Source of the DNA: Taiwanofungus camphoratus | Lineage: Eukaryota; Basidiomycota; Agaricomycetes; Polyporales; Taiwanofungaceae | DNA: 64,000 bases | Assembly (NCBI GenBank): GCA_003999685.1 | Contig: CP021229.1 | Span: forward strand, 1,674,001 to 1,738,000 | Direction of reading: 5' to 3' | Part shown: positions 34,391-48,071 of the stretch, piece after piece | How the letters are laid out: each line of letters starts with the position of its first letter | Numbering within the stretch: the stretch's first letter is position 1 | Notes under the pieces: generated by a model | What the model was told of the DNA's origin: nothing | Seen by the model: the letters and a program-made list of their open reading frames with translations, nothing else | Database searches by the model: none | Program-made: the position numbers and the translations under genes

Positions 34391-35131
34391 TTATATACCG
34401 TCAAATACAGCAAGAATACTAATCTCTTTCTGCAAATCCACTCGCTGTAGGACACCGCGACGTTATGCAACGGTCCGTGGATCTAACTTCTGTATAGGTT
34501 ATGCATCACAGCTCTGGAATGGTCTGAGCCGGTCGGAAATCTGAGTAAAAGGAAGTTGAGATGTTGACTAGTCACAACTATGTTATTTAAAGATGTGCAC
34601 AGACTTCGTCCTCAGACGTATAGCAGTAGGCATTAAGCCATTCTCCATTCAATTGCAAAAATGCGCATCCAGGAAACCCTTTACAGGCACCCTACGCTCC
34701 TTGAGTTTCGACACTTCAGTTTTTGGCATGGTTTAAAACATATCTTTAACCAGGTCATATAAAATCTGCATTCACATGATCTGTGATAGTCCTGTGATCG
34801 CCGGCTTGGGTTAGTATATCAGACTCCTTCAGTACTTTCGCAACACTCGTTATCGGCCTGAATGGTACGTGTTGCCTGAGCAACGGGGTACGTATACAAG
34901 GATCGTTACACAACATTTGTGGACTAATCAAACAACTAGAGAATTACAGAAGGCTTCCCAAGCCGAAAGAAAGTACTAGCCTGGGACTCATGCCAGGTAC
35001 GGAGAATGAGATCACGGACCTCTAAAAATGAACCACATGTATGAACGGGAATTGGACGAAGGAGTCCGCGGCCGTAAAACAGAAGCTACATAATGAACCA
35101 TGGTCATGGTGACATCCGCCGTTATAACGTC
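34391..35131. other. Intergenic stretch
   Basis: 741 bp without a recognised feature. Confidence 0.45.
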
Positions 35132-36319
35132 CTACACGACATGACGAGCCACTTTGTGCGTTACCTTATGCGTGACCTCCACGCACACCCACCCGTCCTC
35201 CTCGTTTTTCACGCATTTCCCCAGCCGATCTAGTAAGGCCTTCGCTCGCGCAATAGACTTCTTCCGGCTAATGGCACACCGGGAAGTGGGGCCTAAGGGT
35301 TGTACGTGGTTGTAATGCTGTCGCGCAAGCACCTCTGCCGGGCTGGCGGGAGTTGTAGGAGAGCTGCCTTCAGAACGCCATTTTTTGAGGCGGCGTCTGC
35401 GCTCCGGTGGTGGTATATTGAAGCAAAATGCTCGATCTATACCGTGCAGCGTCTCCCAAGAGGAGGAATCGTCACTGGGCTGCTTTGCCCAACTTTCGTC
35501 AGACGGGAAATCGACTTCAACATAGTTGTTGGTTGAAGTTGTCGTAACAGAAAAAGCTGAGCTCTGGGAACCCGTTGGAGTCAAAGGATAAGGCGAAAGA
35601 GTCGAGTAGCTCACCAGGTTGAGGTTTACAAATACCGGCAGACTCCCGTAACTCCCCGTCGGCAGCTGTCTGCCTTCGAAAAAGCCCTCGTCCGTCACGG
35701 ATTCCTGCATCACAGATGGCTCACTACTTGAGCTGGTAGAGGGCGATTCGACGTAGATTGGGAGACGTTTAAAAGGAGCGATCGAACGAAGCTGGCGGCC
35801 GACATTAGTGAGATGCGAAAGGTCGGGTGAAGACTTCAGCAGTGTCGGAAAGTCGGATTCGTGGACGAGATTGGCCAAGGCCACTGAAGATGCAAAGGCT
35901 GGGCTCTGAGGAGTTGTTCTCATTCCAGGAGGAATAGTGATCCAAGCGGGCAGTAAATGTGGGTCCATGACAGTATCTGAATCCGTTTGAGCCTCACACG
36001 CCGAGGAATACGGCCTTGTGGCCTCTGAGCCCATTCCAAAGGCGGTGCTTGGAGCCGTGCTCGCAAGGGCAAGTGCAAATCTATCAATGGTCAGGACCTG
36101 CGACTGACCGTCGGCAACGTCACGAGGTGAATCACCGGCACAGGGATTGGTGGTGGCACGATCAGCGCACTCCGAATCCAGTAGATGTGCGCCCGAGAAT
36201 GTGATCATTCCCTCGACGGGGTCCCACACAGCTGCAAATGTAAGAGCATTATGGGGAGGAATAACGTCGGACCATCGGTGGTCCTCGAAGTCACGGGCGT
36301 CCCTTGTCCGGAGCGGCAT
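35132..36319 (-). CDS. Uncharacterised Ser/Pro-rich protein
   Basis: An uninterrupted frame of 395 residues from MPLRTRDARDFEDHRWSDV to the stop; an upstream in-frame Met exists at 36361. I do not recognise a domain. The N-terminal 90 residues look folded (PPHNALTFAAVWDPVEGMIT), the middle is Ser/Thr/Pro-rich, and the C-terminal 90 residues are basic: PPPERRRRLKKWRSEGS, then SRKKSIARAKALLDRLGKCV and EDGWVCVEVTHKVTHKV. On the same strand just upstream, 36354-36500, a frame reads REAYRDPSVNHIACVGAFKL and RIVVRVPFPPTYKDTIETVL; it may be an exon of the same gene, but I see no convincing intron to join it. Confidence 0.6.
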   Translation of the reverse strand: MPLRTRDARDFEDHRWSDVIPPHNALTFAAVWDPVEGMITFSGAHLLDSECADRATTNPCAGDSPRDVADGQSQVLTIDRFALALASTAPSTAFGMGSEATRPYSSACEAQTDSDTVMDPHLLPAWITIPPGMRTTPQSPAFASSVALANLVHESDFPTLLKSSPDLSHLTNVGRQLRSIAPFKRLPIYVESPSTSSSSEPSVMQESVTDEGFFEGRQLPTGSYGSLPVFVNLNLVSYSTLSPYPLTPTGSQSSAFSVTTTSTNNYVEVDFPSDESWAKQPSDDSSSWETLHGIDRAFCFNIPPPERRRRLKKWRSEGSSPTTPASPAEVLARQHYNHVQPLGPTSRCAISRKKSIARAKALLDRLGKCVKNEEDGWVCVEVTHKVTHKVARHVV

Positions 36320-39300
36320 GTCTAGAAGTATAAGTAAGGAATGGCTAGAGCACTGTCTCAATGGTGTCCTTGTACGTCGGAGGAAAGGGCACCCTCACCA
36401 CAATCCTTTCGTACAGAGTCTCGTTCAGCTTGAAGGCACCGACGCATGCAATGTGATTGACTGAGGGGTCGCGGTAGGCCTCACGGGTTGTCCCTCCAAG
36501 GAGAGTCGCCGAAAGGAAAAAGGAAAGGTTTCACTTAGGGGAGGAGACTTGTACGCCCGCGTATGCCCGCACACACATATGGCCCTTGAAGAGGACGACG
36601 GAGGAAGTGGAGGAAGCAGTGAGGACATTGATATTTCCGTCCTGCAGGCCTCATGGTGATTGTAGGTCACTTGAGGAAGAGGGGACTGGTCCTGTATCCA
36701 CGCCATATAGAATGGTCGTGAGAACGGCACATAACGAAACGCGCTCGACACGTTATCTCCGGGTCACAATGGATCCGTCACACCGTCACATCTCGTGACG
36801 GTAGAGAGGATGCCACCGACAGTAGGTGGTAGACCGTCCACAGCCAGCGTTCGCAAAAACAAATAGAGCTTGAAAGACATCGTCGAAGCAGGACATGCCA
36901 CTGGAATTTACGTCCAAGAATTAGGGTCGGTCTGCCGTCGGAATGGAACGTGTCAGTGCAGCTCGACGCAGTGACGCAGCTTTATCTGGACTCGAGATAG
37001 CACATCTTCCTGTACCGCTGCGCAACAAAGATGGGTCGTTGCGGAGAAACGGACGTGGTCAGACACGTCGCCAGGATCACAGACTTGTCTTTTTATTCTA
37101 TTATATTTCATTACAACGCTGCAACTCGCGCTGGTCTTCAAGACGATATTGAACACAGAGACACGATGCAGAGAGAGCAGCTGACCAAAGGCGTTCCAGC
37201 AGCCGCCGTGATGAACACGAGAACCCATGCCCAGGGGTACTACTAGAATCTTTCATTTCTGAAATTCCGCACGTAGTGAAAATCAGTATAGCTGCCAAGA
37301 AATCGATTGCGATAGCCTATCCATCTGACGGGTAAAAGAAGAGCATCGTACCAGAATCAATAACCGTCGTTGACTTTCAATTTGGCGATGCTGAGCGCAG
37401 ATCAAGCGTGAGTGAGATGCAAACTCACATCCAACGAGAGAAGGCACAAATTGAAAATACATGCAGGAGACTTAGTCCTGTTTGCCAGACAGAGCACGAC
37501 GGAGAAGCATCGGTTGCCAGCCGCACTCAGACCGCAGTTTCCGGACAGATTGCTCACACCAATGGAACTCGCGTGTTGACAATTCCGGAACATTACATGC
37601 GAATAACAGCAGATATGGCAGTACAGACCCTCTGTACTATGACGCAGCCAGGGGGTGTCCTACTACCTCAGCCGCAGTCATCTTCAATGTAGTAGCCATG
37701 AGAATCCGTCGCTCTGTCCGAGAACGCCGGTCCGCCGTGCTCATGCAGCCGAGGAAAAATGCTTGACAAGATAGACAAGCTGAGAACAATATGGTAAAGT
37801 CAGAACGGAACACAGGACCTTGACACATATAGAGATGGTTGACAGCCCTTGATTGTGGTACAAAACCCGTAGCACCAGAAGACACCCCCGACGACCCTGA
37901 GGGACAAGAAGAGACATTGTCCGAGCCTCACGATGAATGTTTAGGATTGCACATTCGGCTGAAATCCAGAATTACCTCTTACGTAGATGGGGTCTATCCA
38001 ATTCCTTGGGCTCGTGCCGAGCTTCGAAAAGACTATCGAGAATCCCAAGCGGAATGCGAGGCAATACCCACATCTAATGGATAGATCGTCAGGTGGAAAG
38101 TAAATTTAAAGTACGTCGCGGAAGAACTTGCGAAGAGCTGCCAGCGCATGATCAATCAGGGAACTCTGCAACTCGATGACGCTAGGAGTCGCTTCGACCA
38201 TCTTCTCCTGTGATATTTTTGCCAAAACAAGCCCGGAAACGCCAAAGATAGAAAAGCGCTATTCGACATGGCTTGTCACACAGGTGGTAGCAAAGTCTGC
38301 TGAAGAATGTATGGCTCAACGGGGTTTTTTTCTTCTTTCGTTATGGACTTGGAACGAATTCTTTGACCTAATCGGTCCCAAATCAAACAGTCAAATCAAC
38401 GGTGGTCAGTCCATAGCATAAGTAGGGGCTAGAAGGGGGTTGCAGAGTATGGGAGCCAATGAAGCCCGGAAGATGTGATCCAGCCCGTTTGCACGTGTCT
38501 GCAGATAGCTCCGAAGCTCAACGGTGATTAACATAGGGCAATGAATTTATTACTGCCGAGCGTGAGGAAAGAGGACATGAGGCACAATGCATGCAGACGG
38601 GTGAAAGTCCAAAACGAACAGTGATAATCTGTGAATACGTCATAAATGCCGTTAGCAATAAACACCTCTATCAGCTGTATAACGGTAGAGAGCTAGTGGC
38701 GCTGACCGTTAACCTTTGGTCTATATGCCGACCCGCTGGATGGTTGTTCATCCATAATTGAAGCTTTCCAGGGAGATAACAGGTGGCTGAAGACCGATGA
38801 TTCGCTCCAAGGATTGAAAGCCGGTGACTTCGGCCGTAAGATGCATCAAAAGAAATAATTCACGCAACTTTCGCCCGATGACAATCCCTTGAGAACGCTC
38901 GAAGAGGGGGAATAGTTCCGCGGAGTTACCCCGGAAAGGCAATCTCTATGGTCCGCGGCGAGCGATTGGTCGCTCACAATCGATGTCGAATACGATGTAG
39001 ACCCTCCTTAAGAGTCCGACTACGCGTGAAAGTAGGTGTCACTACAAAGGTGGAGAGTCAGGGAAGGGAGACGCGTCTGTCGTAAAGAAGTCGAAGAAGG
39101 CCTCGGTCATCGACCCGAGACCGACCGAGACAAAGGCTGGGCGGGGGGCTCGTGGCTTCGAGATCATTATCGAGGCAGTGTATAATTTAGGAACACGGGT
39201 CTTAGACTTCGCAATCTACACAGTCATGGACGTTGAAGATGTTAACACTGCACGATAAAAGGTCTCATAGCAGGATCGGAAATCTGTACGTTACCCACAT

Positions 39301-40990
39301 TCTCATCCCGGAGCTTGCGATATGTTAGGTTGCCCATATATCGAATAAACATCGTTTTGGTAGCGAACTCCTTCGTGTCATGCTCTCAAGCGGATCACGG
39401 AACACGGTTGTATCTCCGAGAGCTAAGGGACACGGTTCGGGAACTCTGAAACGCACTCCATGGATTCTTCCTTCAAAGACGGACGTTGGACGGCGAATTG
39501 TGCATAGGAATCATTTCCATAGCATTTACTGGAAGGCGATGGAAAGAGTTACACAGATTGTCGAGGGCTCGTGCCCGTAGCCGAGAGAAAACCTCGTCTA
39601 CTTCCTACTCACAGTGCCAGCTTGACCCTTCTTTGATAGCGGTACGATTCACGCTTGTACACCCTTTCGCATCAGAAAGTGGAGTAGAGGGCGTCCAAAA
39701 CTTGACGAGGGTACATGGTAGGGAATACACCCCATCTTGTAAAATTCGAGATAATTGAATTCAACAGCACGATGCGCTTCGAAAACAGAGAGCCACCGCC
39801 TCACCTAGGATGCAAAACCACCCAAATGTATCCGAGTGTGTGGCATTTGATCCATAAGACTGGAATTGCGGTCGCCCGGCCCAAAAAACACCTGCATCAG
39901 ACCAAATCTTTTCGCTACATTCCCGTGGACATCATAACATCCGAGAACTCTTGTGCCAACATGTAGTAGTTGCCGAAGACCGGACATCGGAAAAGTTGTT
40001 GAGATCCGGTGATTTGGGACACATAGCTCCTTACACGGGCTGCCTGACAAGCGGTATATTCTCAGATGTATGGTTAGGAAAAATCGAGTAGCTGCCGAAC
40101 CATTCCCTGCTGGTAGAAAGAAATTCAAATTAGAAAAAGGGGTTTCCTGTGGTGCAAGAACCGCGTACCGAAAAAAGGTAGCACAGTGTGTATGCATTTC
40201 GAAGCACAATACGCGGGCCTTCGATATAGACAAACAGTCCAAAAAAGCTCACTAACTTCGTCAATTTCTGGCATGACAGAAGTCGCTTCCGGCGGATTTT
40301 GTATCCATTCGAGAAACATTATCGGAAAGACATTGTATTCCCATTAGGTTGTCTAGGATAACTGAGACGACGGCATGCTCAACACAATATGGAATATGCT
40401 TCAGACTTGAGAAATAGTAACCGGATACCTTGTGTCGTGCGAAAGGCGTGCACAGAAGGACTGTGGTGGTCACCAATATAATATTAGCACCTTTAGGGAA
40501 AAACATCAGTGCAGTGAAGACTACGCAGGCCATCATTAGACACATTACGTCAGCCGTGTAGGTAGCGAAACCACAAAATTCTTGACATTGGGCAACATAG
40601 TATGGTGACCTTTCAAATGCGAAAGAAATTCTGATCAACACTAGCGGGTGAGTTTGCATTCAAACTCATCGAATATTTGATGGAGCTGACACGCTGAAAG
40701 TTGCTTTCATCACCTTTTCATTAGATTGCAGCCATGGCCTGGCTATGTGTCGACTCGTATTGTATGAGAGGCAGTTGAACCAGTGCTGAGATGGAGTTTG
40801 CCGGACCGCAGCCGTTACAGCTTGAGCACGCTTTAGGCGCCCATTTAGCGACTCGACTGGGTGAACTGGCAGCGCTCGCCATCCTCTGCTCGTCGTTGTC
40901 TTTGTATTCACGTTACCATTTCTCTCTTGTATTCAATTCGACGCCTTCAGCCTGCGAATAATCTGTCTGAGCTTGTAAACGGTCAATGCG
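36320..40990. other. 4.7 kb gene-poor stretch
   Basis: Apart from the possible upstream exon of the orphan gene near 36354-36500, no gene is recognised. Plus-strand frames at 37839-38084 and 38176-38421 and a hydrophobic minus-strand frame at 40261-40659 look mildly protein-like but belong to no family I know. The right end must contain the VPS74 promoter. Confidence 0.4.
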
Positions 40991-42918
40991 ATGACTTCCA
41001 CAGGCGGTCTCTCCCGCCGCCGTGTTCCCAATACTTCCTCGTCAACCTCGCCCTCTGATGACCCGGATGATGCCTGGGGCCTCAATGGTTCCACATCGAA
41101 TGGCACTGTAAACGGAGGGTCTGTATCACAACAGAACTCTGTTCATTCGTCGCTCTCACATGGCGGGTCTGCTTTCGAGGGCGGCAGCAAGATCGCATAT
41201 GATCCTCGTGACCTGGAGAGAGAGGACGAAGACGTTCGCCAAGGGGGAAAGGCGCCTAGGCTGACAATAATGGAGGAAGTATTACTTCTCGGCTTAAAAG
41301 ATAAACAGGTGAGCGTGCACTGTGGATGCTACCAGGGAGAGGACGTTTGTGCGTTTCGATCGCTGTACACGCATCCCCCATCAGTTCTGTTATTGTTCGT
41401 GACTAGAAGGTCAACGTCGCATGCTCTTTGCTGCAGGAAAATATTTCCCGAATTTCCCTAGTATAGTCTCTCAGGTCATAGGCAAGTTCTGTTGGATTAC
41501 TTTGCCAGGCCCAAGCACATCTCGGATATGCTCCTCGGAAAACCCTTGCGGTGCTATGCGTCGAGGCTTCCCGTCTGCGAGACGCAGACGTTTCAGGCTT
41601 GTCGCACAAGTCTTTATCACTTCTCACGAACGACACTGTCTCGCCCGCCATGCAGAAAGAAAGTGGTGTTCCGATCAGTTCATCCCTGCAACCAAACATA
41701 TAGTGGATATAGTTCATGACTTGGGCATTGGGTCATCGCATTCATTGCGTGGTACCAGCTGCGTGACGTTATGCAACGGTATAACGCCATCTTCGCAATC
41801 CACCAAGAGATGTCAGTGGCTACCCTTCTGCCAGTCATACATATTGGATTCCGACTGTGAAGTGAATGACATGCCATCGTAGTTCCGCTTGTGCTTCATC
41901 GCTATAGCCAATATTGCCGTAGGCCGTCATCTTCTAACCTCTCTTCTATCCTACTAGGGCTACCTGTCATTCTGGAATGATAATATTTCATACGCACTGC
42001 GGGGCTGTATCCTCATCGAGCTCGCATTACGACGACGAATCGCTCTTGTACGAGACCCGAATCGGCGGCAGCTGCCACCTGCAGAACGCATGATCGAGGT
42101 GATCGACGACCGGCAGACTGGGGAGACGATCCTAGATGAGACACTTAGGATGATGAAGGACCACGAGAGGGAGCGCATGGCGGTGAATACATGGGTAGAT
42201 CTTCTCAGCGGTGTGTATCGTGTCTATGTGTCTATGCGTACCCGCTCAGGGACGTGAACTCACACGACGCAGGCTGACGGCGGCGTTTGCATTCGTTGTG
42301 TGATTCTTAGGTGAGACATGGAATGTCATGAAGATTGGCTTCCAACTTAAGCAGGTGCGTGAGCGGCTCGCTAAGGGCTTGGTTGACAAGGGTATTTTGC
42401 GCACCGAGAAGCGCAATTTCCTCCTCTTCGACATGGCGACGCACCCTATTGCGGATGTGCGCACAAAAGATTCAATAATCTCACGTGTCGTAGCGTTGCT
42501 GACAGCGTCAACATCAGCTGTGCCAAGCGCAGCATTGGGGAAGGAGGGAACGCAGTGTCGAACTATGCGGGCAGTCTGCCTTGTATGTGCAGCGTATGCA
42601 GCGAGCGTGCTCGATAACGCATTCGGACGGCTGACATACGAGGAGCGGGAGGCGGCGTTTCAACGGTGTGACGATATCCTCGCGGAGTTCGCATGCTGGC
42701 CATTTGGGAGTGCAAATGCGGTGAAAAGTGAGGCCCCCCTACGGAAGAGAGAGGCTGCACGGATTGGGATGGGCAGTGCTGGTATGGGCGGGCGTGAGGC
42801 GGTGACAGGACTGGTCATGGAGGCCAAGAGAGAAATGAGCGGGGAGGAAGACATGTGCTTCGAGTTGATCGCAGGCGTGCTAGAAGTATTATCGAAATTA
42901 GACTCGTTGCTATTATGA
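40991..42918 (+). CDS. VPS74: Golgi PI4P-binding protein Vps74 (GOLPH3 family)
   Basis: Binds phosphatidylinositol 4-phosphate on the Golgi and retains glycosyltransferases there by linking their tails to COPI. Three exons: 40991-41308, 41958-42210 and 42311-42918, 392 residues. The GPP34 domain starts at [19 protein letters not shown] and continues [60 protein letters not shown] and [15 protein letters not shown]. The N-terminal 90 residues are Ser/Gly-rich, as in other fungi. There is an insert relative to yeast around [16 protein letters not shown] and near the C-terminus. Intron 1 is 649 nt, far longer than the usual 50-60 nt here, and I see no gene inside it. Confidence 0.95.
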
Positions 42919-43866
42919 TAGTTATTCTCTGTAGGCTTGCCGTTTTCGCGTTGTGTATATCCACATCTCGTGTCGTGTTTCCTTTGCACTTATTATTGCT
43001 GGTGGTACATATATCAAACTTCGTAAACTGATTGGTAGTGAACAGCGTGAATAGAATATTAGATACAAGTGTAAGTCTGGCATGGTGAGTGTTCCTAACG
43101 TTCGTTCACCCTGCCACCAAGATACAGCTTGCCTTAGTCATTGACATGTTATGGAATTACAGATGGCATTGCAGGTCATTAGCACGCAACAAACTTCCAT
43201 TTCACGTCATCGAATAGCGCCGGGGAAGGGAAGAGCGGGGAGACTGTCAAAAGATTACGGCAGCAACTTCTTACCAGAGTGATAGCCTTATCATCGAGAG
43301 AAATGAATTCCGAGTAAGGCGGTATATATGACCAATCCCAACTATGAGCTTGTGGGAAAGCCAAAACTGTATTAGAGCCAATCTGAAGGAAGAGTCGGGC
43401 ATTAATTATAAGGCAACAGTGATAATAACCGGACCATACCTAAGGCAACGCCATCATGAAGCCCTTGCAACGGCATGCAGTCCGACTCGAGGCAACCAAA
43501 CGCAAGAACCGGAGACACGGAAGCTGTTAACCAGACTTGGGATCCGGTCAGTGAGTAAGATTGGTCCAGAGAAATTTCAATACAAAACGCAATCGATGAC
43601 AGCGTGGAAGTATAGCAACTGACTCCGTTGTATCTGCATGGATCTGTCATCTGTGTTCCAAAGCCGAATTTTAGTCCAATTCCATATCTGCATGTAACGG
43701 GACTCGTAAAACGCCATAGTCGCATCAGCGGTATATTGGCCTTGCATCCTGCGACTCAAAGTGACACCTATTCCAGTCACCATCCCAACTAACTTATACG
43801 ATGTCCCGCTGCGAACCAGAAATACAAGTAACAAGTAGATCCAATAAATCAGATACATGCGAGACC
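42919..43866. other. Convergent intergenic region VPS74 / MIS12
   Basis: 948 bp with no recognised gene. Confidence 0.5.
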
Positions 43867-44817
43867 TTACTGAGTGTCCACATGCTCAATATCACCTTCA
43901 CGTCCGTCAGCATCTGCAGGGGCCTCCCTTCCCATATTATTCTCCAAAACAGCTTTGACATCCTGTGTACTCGCCACACTATAAGCAACAGCAGCGGCAG
44001 CTCCCACTGCTGAGCTGCCTTCCGTGAACGCTCCTTCTCCCTTTGCCTGCTCCTTCGCACGCACCATCAACTGTTCAACAGCCCAGTTTAGATAGCCAGT
44101 CTTGCTAGTCTCCCATTGCCTCTTCCCGGGTTCAGGTAATGGAATCTGCTCTGCAGCATCGGAGGATGGGTCGACTGCGGGAAGGGAAGAGACCGATATA
44201 TACATCGTCTGAAACTCGTCTGGCAGTGCGCGAAGGGCCTGTAATTGTGGTGCACGTAGGAATGAGAGTCTTTCCAGCCGTGATTGTGAATGTGCCAGTT
44301 GCTCAGCGGACTTGCGGACAGCATGTGTATAGAGCCGCCGAAGCTTCCTTTGCTATGTGGCGGTAAGAACCTAGTACGCTGAATGTGGATAGAGGCGTAC
44401 TGCTTGTATCTTCTTACGCAAAACTCTGATCTCTATCAATAGTTCTGTCTCTTTCTCTTCAGTCTCGGTCAGATCTAGGCCTCTCTGATGCGGCGCCACT
44501 ATTGGTAGATCAGCCGGAATGGCGAAGATATTGCGCAAAGACCACGCTTCGAAAAAGTCAAAAGCGATATCGACATGAGACTCAAGTAGCGTTTGAAAAG
44601 AGTTCAGTCCTTTTTCCAGCTCTTCTGTGTTGTTCCAACTGCTGGTCGCGCTCGTACGTGTGGCGTCCCGGCGCTCCAAGAACGCCTCCATGGCATCCAC
44701 TGCTTGCCGTGTCGCATCATTAGCGATATTGATGATATCGTCTAGAAGAAATTGAGGCACAAATCCGATCAGCTCAGGCAGGAGGACAGAAGGCACTGTT
44801 GGCGGTGGTGCAGTCAT
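43867..44817 (-). CDS. MIS12: Kinetochore protein Mis12 (Mtw1)
   Basis: Subunit of the MIND/Mis12 complex joining centromeric chromatin to the Ndc80 complex. Two exons, 44817-44401 and 44352-43867 with a 48 nt intron, 300 residues. Motifs: LLPELIGFVPQFLLDDIINI, EELEKGLNSFQTLLESHVDI, AFDFFEAWSLRNIFAIPADL, and a coiled coil LRKKIQAQRKLRRLYTHAV that continues through QLAHSQSRLERLSFLRAP. The C-terminal third is variable and Ala/Glu-rich. Start set at MTAPPPTVPSVLL; an upstream in-frame Met would add 21 residues of low similarity to the family. Confidence 0.93.
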
Positions 44818-47800
44818 CGCGAAGGTAGCGGCCGCATGTTGGTGTTCGTGCACAAGACGCGCTCTGTCACACTTCATCACGTGTATCCGTCACACTTTTG
44901 GACTACTGTCATATGCAACCAGCTGGAAGAGCAGTTCAAATTAAATCCACAATCAAGCATTAGTATGAAATGCGTCATTCTTCATCCGTACTTTAAGTGT
45001 ATATATGGATGCACGTTTAGAATCAATAAGACAGCACAGTCGATGCTACATTCAAGTTGATGCCTCCGAGACTCGTATGTTTTGTTATACCACATGCTTA
45101 TCGAGAGGTATATACCTTTTGCGCGTCATGTCAAGGTTATTGCTGTTCCATGAACCATACATATCAGGTATGGATCACGAGTCACATCGGGGTAAATCAA
45201 GTCGCCACAAACCCCTTCAGAACTGTCCTGTCTTCCCGCGAAAGGGAAGGGGGAGGGCTGGAGTGATACATAACTGTGGGAATGGCGGTGCCCGGACAAA
45301 AGACCTATCACCGGGGAAGTTTGGTAGACCCCTAAAGAGGGGATAGGAAGTATCACTGCAACAAGCTCCTTTAGTGGATGACTTCTATGAAGGGCCCGCA
45401 GCTTTCCGCAGACTTGTAGATGTCTGTACATGCTGTTAGGAGGAATGTTGGGTTCAGATACTGTTGATGGAGAAAGTAACCTAGCTGTCGTTACTTACTT
45501 ACGGCTAATTTCAGATCGGTAGGTGTGACGCTCCAGACTAGGGTTCCACGACTTCCTCGTTGACGTACCTGCGTAGTAGGCTGTGACATCAGCCATCGTT
45601 TCACCAGCCTTGCGGCTCCCGAGAAAGCCGTAAAGCGATGACACAGAGCAGCGATAGTGCGATGATGTCAAGTGGACATGAATGAAACGTCGGATATACA
45701 CCTCCAATGCAACTTGGTGTTTTTTTACATCAGACCTCATTTTGAAGACGTCAGGCTTGTCATTGATAGTTCGCTCCAATCGAACTGTCTCGCGGCATGC
45801 TAAATTTGTGCAATAACACCCGTCCATCAGGTGAGATCACTTCTAGGCTGGCTTGATCCTGGACTTCCGATAACTAGGCACCATCTCCAATGACCACGAA
45901 TGCTTTGAGACCCTTTGGGGAGCTATCAGGGCAGAAGCAAGTCGTTCGAAGACCGCAGACTTGACCATCTGTATAGAATGCAGATCATCAGGCCAGAGGC
46001 CGAACTTTCTCGAAAGCTACGATAATTTCCATCGGCGCTAGGAAGCGGTAGGAGTGCGGGAATGAGTTTCAGGCGTGAAGACAGCAACGAAGACACTCGT
46101 ATAACTGACCGAATCTGTGACAGAGCGACATTGAGAGCCGACAGACCTAGCTCTTATTCCGGAGCGTTAATATTACTCGCTAGATTCTCAAAAGCAGTCA
46201 TAGTAGCTATGAACCCAGCCCCGGCATCAGCAGTCTGGTACAAGATTGTAACCGACTCTGGGGAGCACCAACACGCCTTCAAGCTGAGACTGCTATGCAT
46301 GCAGATTCATCTGATATATTACAGTGACGGTGCAGGATGTGGCGCGTGATGAAAGATAGGATGTGGGTCGGATCACCCTCTCGACGACAAGGTGGAACGC
46401 GTGTTCTGTATCAAAAACGACGTCAATGTAGATGATGGAGGAGTTGGAGGGATGCGCACGCGACGCGGGTCGGGCTGAAATGAGGGATGGAGGACAGCGA
46501 TCGTTCTGGCACGGTTCTTCGCCGGGATAAGGATAGGAAAGTGGCAACTACTGCGTTATACGCTGAGCCATACATCAGCATTGCCTGTGGAGGTGCAGTT
46601 TTTCAGATCGCAGATCCATGTAAGAACCTACGTCGGCAATTGTCGTTATCCATAGTACAGAGATCTTACAGAGCGATAATATCGAAAATCGCAGCGTAGC
46701 CAGTACATGCCATACACAAATAGCCAAGCCTTCGATATCCTCGATGCTCGTTTTTCACTTGGGATAAACATTTGTTCCTGGCTGAAATCGTCCTTCGCTT
46801 CGTACACCGACATCAACTTCTGGTTGAATGGATCAAAAAGCCCAGTGCAGGCACCTTTACGACAAGATAGAAAGTCTCAGTGTCATGTTAACCAGTACAA
46901 GTTTCTCCGACATGCTATACTGTCTTCACCCATTCGTTCTAATACTCGGCCAGGTTTTAGAGGAAATTAGGAAAGTGCTCACTCATCGCTACCACAAGGC
47001 CGAACGACACATTGCTGCAATTGACCGTAAGGTCTCCGATCGACTTCACAAACGTTTTGTCCAGGCATTCCTTGGCATTATCAAAGGCCTCGACATCGAA
47101 GTAGGTCCTCAGTACGGAGTTACGAAAGGATCACTAACCTTAAAAGGCCTTGGGTAGACTTGTGTTGCCGAAGAGAGGGATGAGAACAGACGAGAATGAA
47201 TCGGAAAACAGGGTTGACCGTAGCCAGACGACAACGGTAATGTTAGCGATAATATAAGCAATCTTGGCAGCTTAAATACCAGCCGTGTAGCAGAGGTGAA
47301 AAGCTGAATACTCACTCACCAAAAGTACCAATATTGAGCTCTGAGACTGACCGAAGAATATCGAACCTACTCATGGGTGGAATAGCAGCGGCCTTCAACG
47401 CTCAATACTAGGGTAGCGACTCTAATGCAGTATCTGGTTCTCTGCCACACGCGAACGGTTCGTTCAGGTTCCAGCAGAAAGAAGCGTTAGGTTCGATGCA
47501 TTTGTGTATTAGATCAAGACACAAAAGTGTACGAAGCAAGTGGTGGGTGAAGAATGAGGACTGAAGTGCGACACAGAGCACATATGGACACTCTAAAGTT
47601 GTAGCCCTGTGAAAGCTAGCGGTCCAGCGACTCCAGCCCGATATTCACATAAGTGCGCCGGAGAAGGAGAACATATGGCGGAGCGGACAGGAGGTACTAT
47701 TAGATTGTGTCATTGTTCCAGAGGAGCCGAGAGGGCAATTGATAAAAACAGTATCAAGATAGGAGAAAACTCGAGCCAGTCAAGCATCTTCGGAGAGGCA

Positions 47801-48071
47801 ACTTGAATGAAAGCAACCCCAAGCCTAGCCCACGAGTATGTAAGTAGAGAGAAAAGCTGTAAGTAGAGAAGCCAAGGGGACGCTTCCAAGTTAGGTCACT
47901 TATTCGGGTAATGATTGCGGTCTATGCAAGGTACCTGCATACTTACTCCTCGGACACCGACCATTGACCTCAGGATTGGCGTATACTTTCAAACCAATTC
48001 AGTTGATACACCAGAGGATATTATCATAGAATAAGATCTCGATATCGCATTTCCCATCTCCAGGCAGTTTG
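44818..48071. other. 3.25 kb gene-poor stretch
   Basis: No gene recognised. Frames at minus 45495-45827 and plus 46828-47157 (VLEEIRKVLTHRYHKAERHI, RLHKRFVQAFLGIIKGL) are the most protein-like but match nothing I know. The right edge should contain the ATG14 promoter. Confidence 0.4.
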
